The translations under genes were made by a program, and so were the position numbers. A stretch of 53,060 nucleotides of DNA, taken from positions 1 to 53,060 of the forward strand of contig UQAU01000013.1 in the NCBI GenBank assembly GCA_900539035.1, in the 5' to 3' direction. This DNA is from an uncultured Collinsella sp. GTDB lineage: Bacteria > Actinomycetota > Coriobacteriia > Coriobacteriales > Coriobacteriaceae. The number at the start of each line of letters is the position of its first letter. The stretch's first letter is position 1. The notes under the pieces were generated by a model. That model searched no databases, had not been told where the DNA came from, and saw only the letters and a program-made list of their open reading frames with translations. Positions 52,262-53,060 of this stretch are shown here, piece after piece.

Positions 52262-53060
52262 ATGAGGGTTTCCTGCATAGCGTTCACCGAGAGGGGATAT
52301 GCGTTTGCGGAGCGCACCGCACGCGCGCTTTCCGATTGCGCGCAGACAGGTGAAGATGACCCTGGCTGGGACGTTTCCGTTTCGCGCGGGTTTGGCGAGG
52401 GGAAGGCCGACCTGCGCGCATGGACGGCGCTCGCGTGGGAAGCGTCGGACGCGCTTCTGTTCGTGGGCGCGGCGGGCATCGCCGTGCGGGCGATCGCGCC
52501 GTATGTCGCCTCGAAGACAAACGATCCCGCGGTTGTGTTGATCGATGAGGCGGGGCGCTTTGCCGTCCCGCTTTTGTCGGGGCATTTGGGCGGTGCGAAC
52601 GAGCTTGCGCAAACTGTGGCACGCGCGGCAGGGGCCATCCCCGTCATCACCACGGCGACCGACGTCCGCGGCGTGTGGGCGGTGGATACGTGGGCGCGCT
52701 GTGCGGGGCTCGCCGTTTCGAATCCCGAGGCCATCAAGCGAGTGTCGGCGCGGCTGCTTTCGGGTGGGCGCGTGGTGCTCTATTCCGACATGCCGATTTC
52801 GGGACAGCCGCCTGAGGGGGTTGACATTGCGTCCGACCGCGCTCGGGCCGATATCGTCGTGTCGCCGTTCGTTGGCGCGAATGCGGGTGCGTCCGTTCGC
52901 GCGGCGGAGACAACGGGCGAGGTCGTGCCCGCCGGTGAGACGGGGAAGCCGGTGGGCGTGCGGGGGCGGGGGGCGGCGCCCGCGCCGCGGCGGGGGGGGG
53001 GGGGGGGCCGCGGTGGGGGGGGGGGGGGGCGGCGCGGGGGGGGGGGCGGGGCGCGCGCGG
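52262..53060 (+). CDS. cbiG: Cobalt-precorrin-5A hydrolase, cut by the window end
   Basis: CbiG opens the ring lactone of cobalt-precorrin-5A and releases acetaldehyde. The visible part (about 230 aa) shows RVSCIAFTERGYAFAER, ALLFVGAAGIAVRAIAP, VLIDEAGRFAVPLLSGHLGG and VITTATDVRGVWAVD, all typical. The ATG lies directly after the cbiL stop. Sequence is credible to about 52950; after that it degrades into G runs, so the C-terminal domain cannot be judged. Confidence 0.88.
   Translation, partial: MRVSCIAFTERGYAFAERTARALSDCAQTGEDDPGWDVSVSRGFGEGKADLRAWTALAWEASDALLFVGAAGIAVRAIAPYVASKTNDPAVVLIDEAGRFAVPLLSGHLGGANELAQTVARAAGAIPVITTATDVRGVWAVDTWARCAGLAVSNPEAIKRVSARLLSGGRVVLYSDMPISGQPPEGVDIASDRARADIVVSPFVGANAGASVRAAETTGEVVPAGETGKPVGVRGRGAAPAPRRGGGGGRGGGGGGRRGGGGGARA
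52960..53060. other. Low-quality poly-G end of the sequence
   Basis: Long G runs broken only by C and single T bases, within the cbiG frame. This looks like read-end poly-G noise at a contig end rather than genomic sequence. Nothing should be inferred from it. Confidence 0.85.

Overview
The window looks like a chromosomal contig from the Coriobacteriia (high-GC Gram-positive gut Actinobacteria), most likely Collinsella or a close relative. This is inferred, not searched. The support is the high GC with GTG/TTG starts, an actinobacterial-style ileS T-box, the gene order ruvX-mltG-yqeG-aroK-aroB-pepP-efp-asp23-nusB, and a full fructose PTS. The last ~100 bases are poly-G noise, so the window probably ends at a contig end.

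Layout. 1-1.06 kb: a REP-associated (Y1/HUH) transposase bounded by 37-bp inverted repeats; nothing else is visible in 1-221. 1.06-1.55 kb: a cobO gene with a frameshift in its P-loop. 1.6-5.2 kb: ftsH, a DUF523 protein and an iron-type alcohol dehydrogenase. 5.3-10.3 kb: a T-box leader, ileS, lspA and an RluA-family pseudouridine synthase. 10.4-14.9 kb: a family 2 glycosyltransferase, a small prepilin peptidase, a dGTPase-like HD protein and rarA. 15.0-18.4 kb: a stress-sigma operon (membrane coiled-coil protein, RsbW-like kinase, SigB/F-type sigma, AI-2E-type permease), then a small convergent membrane protein. 18.5-31.8 kb: a long housekeeping run, alaS, ruvX, mltG, yqeG, aroK, a dehydroquinate synthase-like protein that has lost its zinc site, an M24 peptidase, efp, asp23, nusB, xseB, tlyA, nadK, recN. 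31.8-39.8 kb: the fructose uptake locus, with rpiR divergent from a IIBCA permease, then ptsH, ptsI and two tandem 1-phosphofructokinase paralogues. 39.9-43.8 kb: cca, tRNA-Glu(CTC), a flippase-like membrane protein and a TetR regulator.

43.9-53.06 kb is a corrinoid/tetrapyrrole locus that looks richer in GC by eye. On the minus strand, a TTGACA/TATCAT promoter and a cobalamin riboswitch lead into an exported Tat-lipoprotein CbiK-type chelatase, two lipoproteins with beta-rich iron-transport-associated-like domains (one also a substrate-binding protein), a FecCD permease and an ATPase with an unexplained C-terminal domain. On the plus strand, cbiF and cbiD are followed by a cbiL missing its middle and a cbiG cut by the window end. 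The surface chelatase together with the binding proteins and ABC transporter, under B12 control, is the most interesting candidate system here.

Intergenic gaps carry several families of palindromic repeats. One matches the ends of the transposase element. Others lie near 4.08, 11.7, 35.1, 35.3, 41.4 and 43.8 kb.
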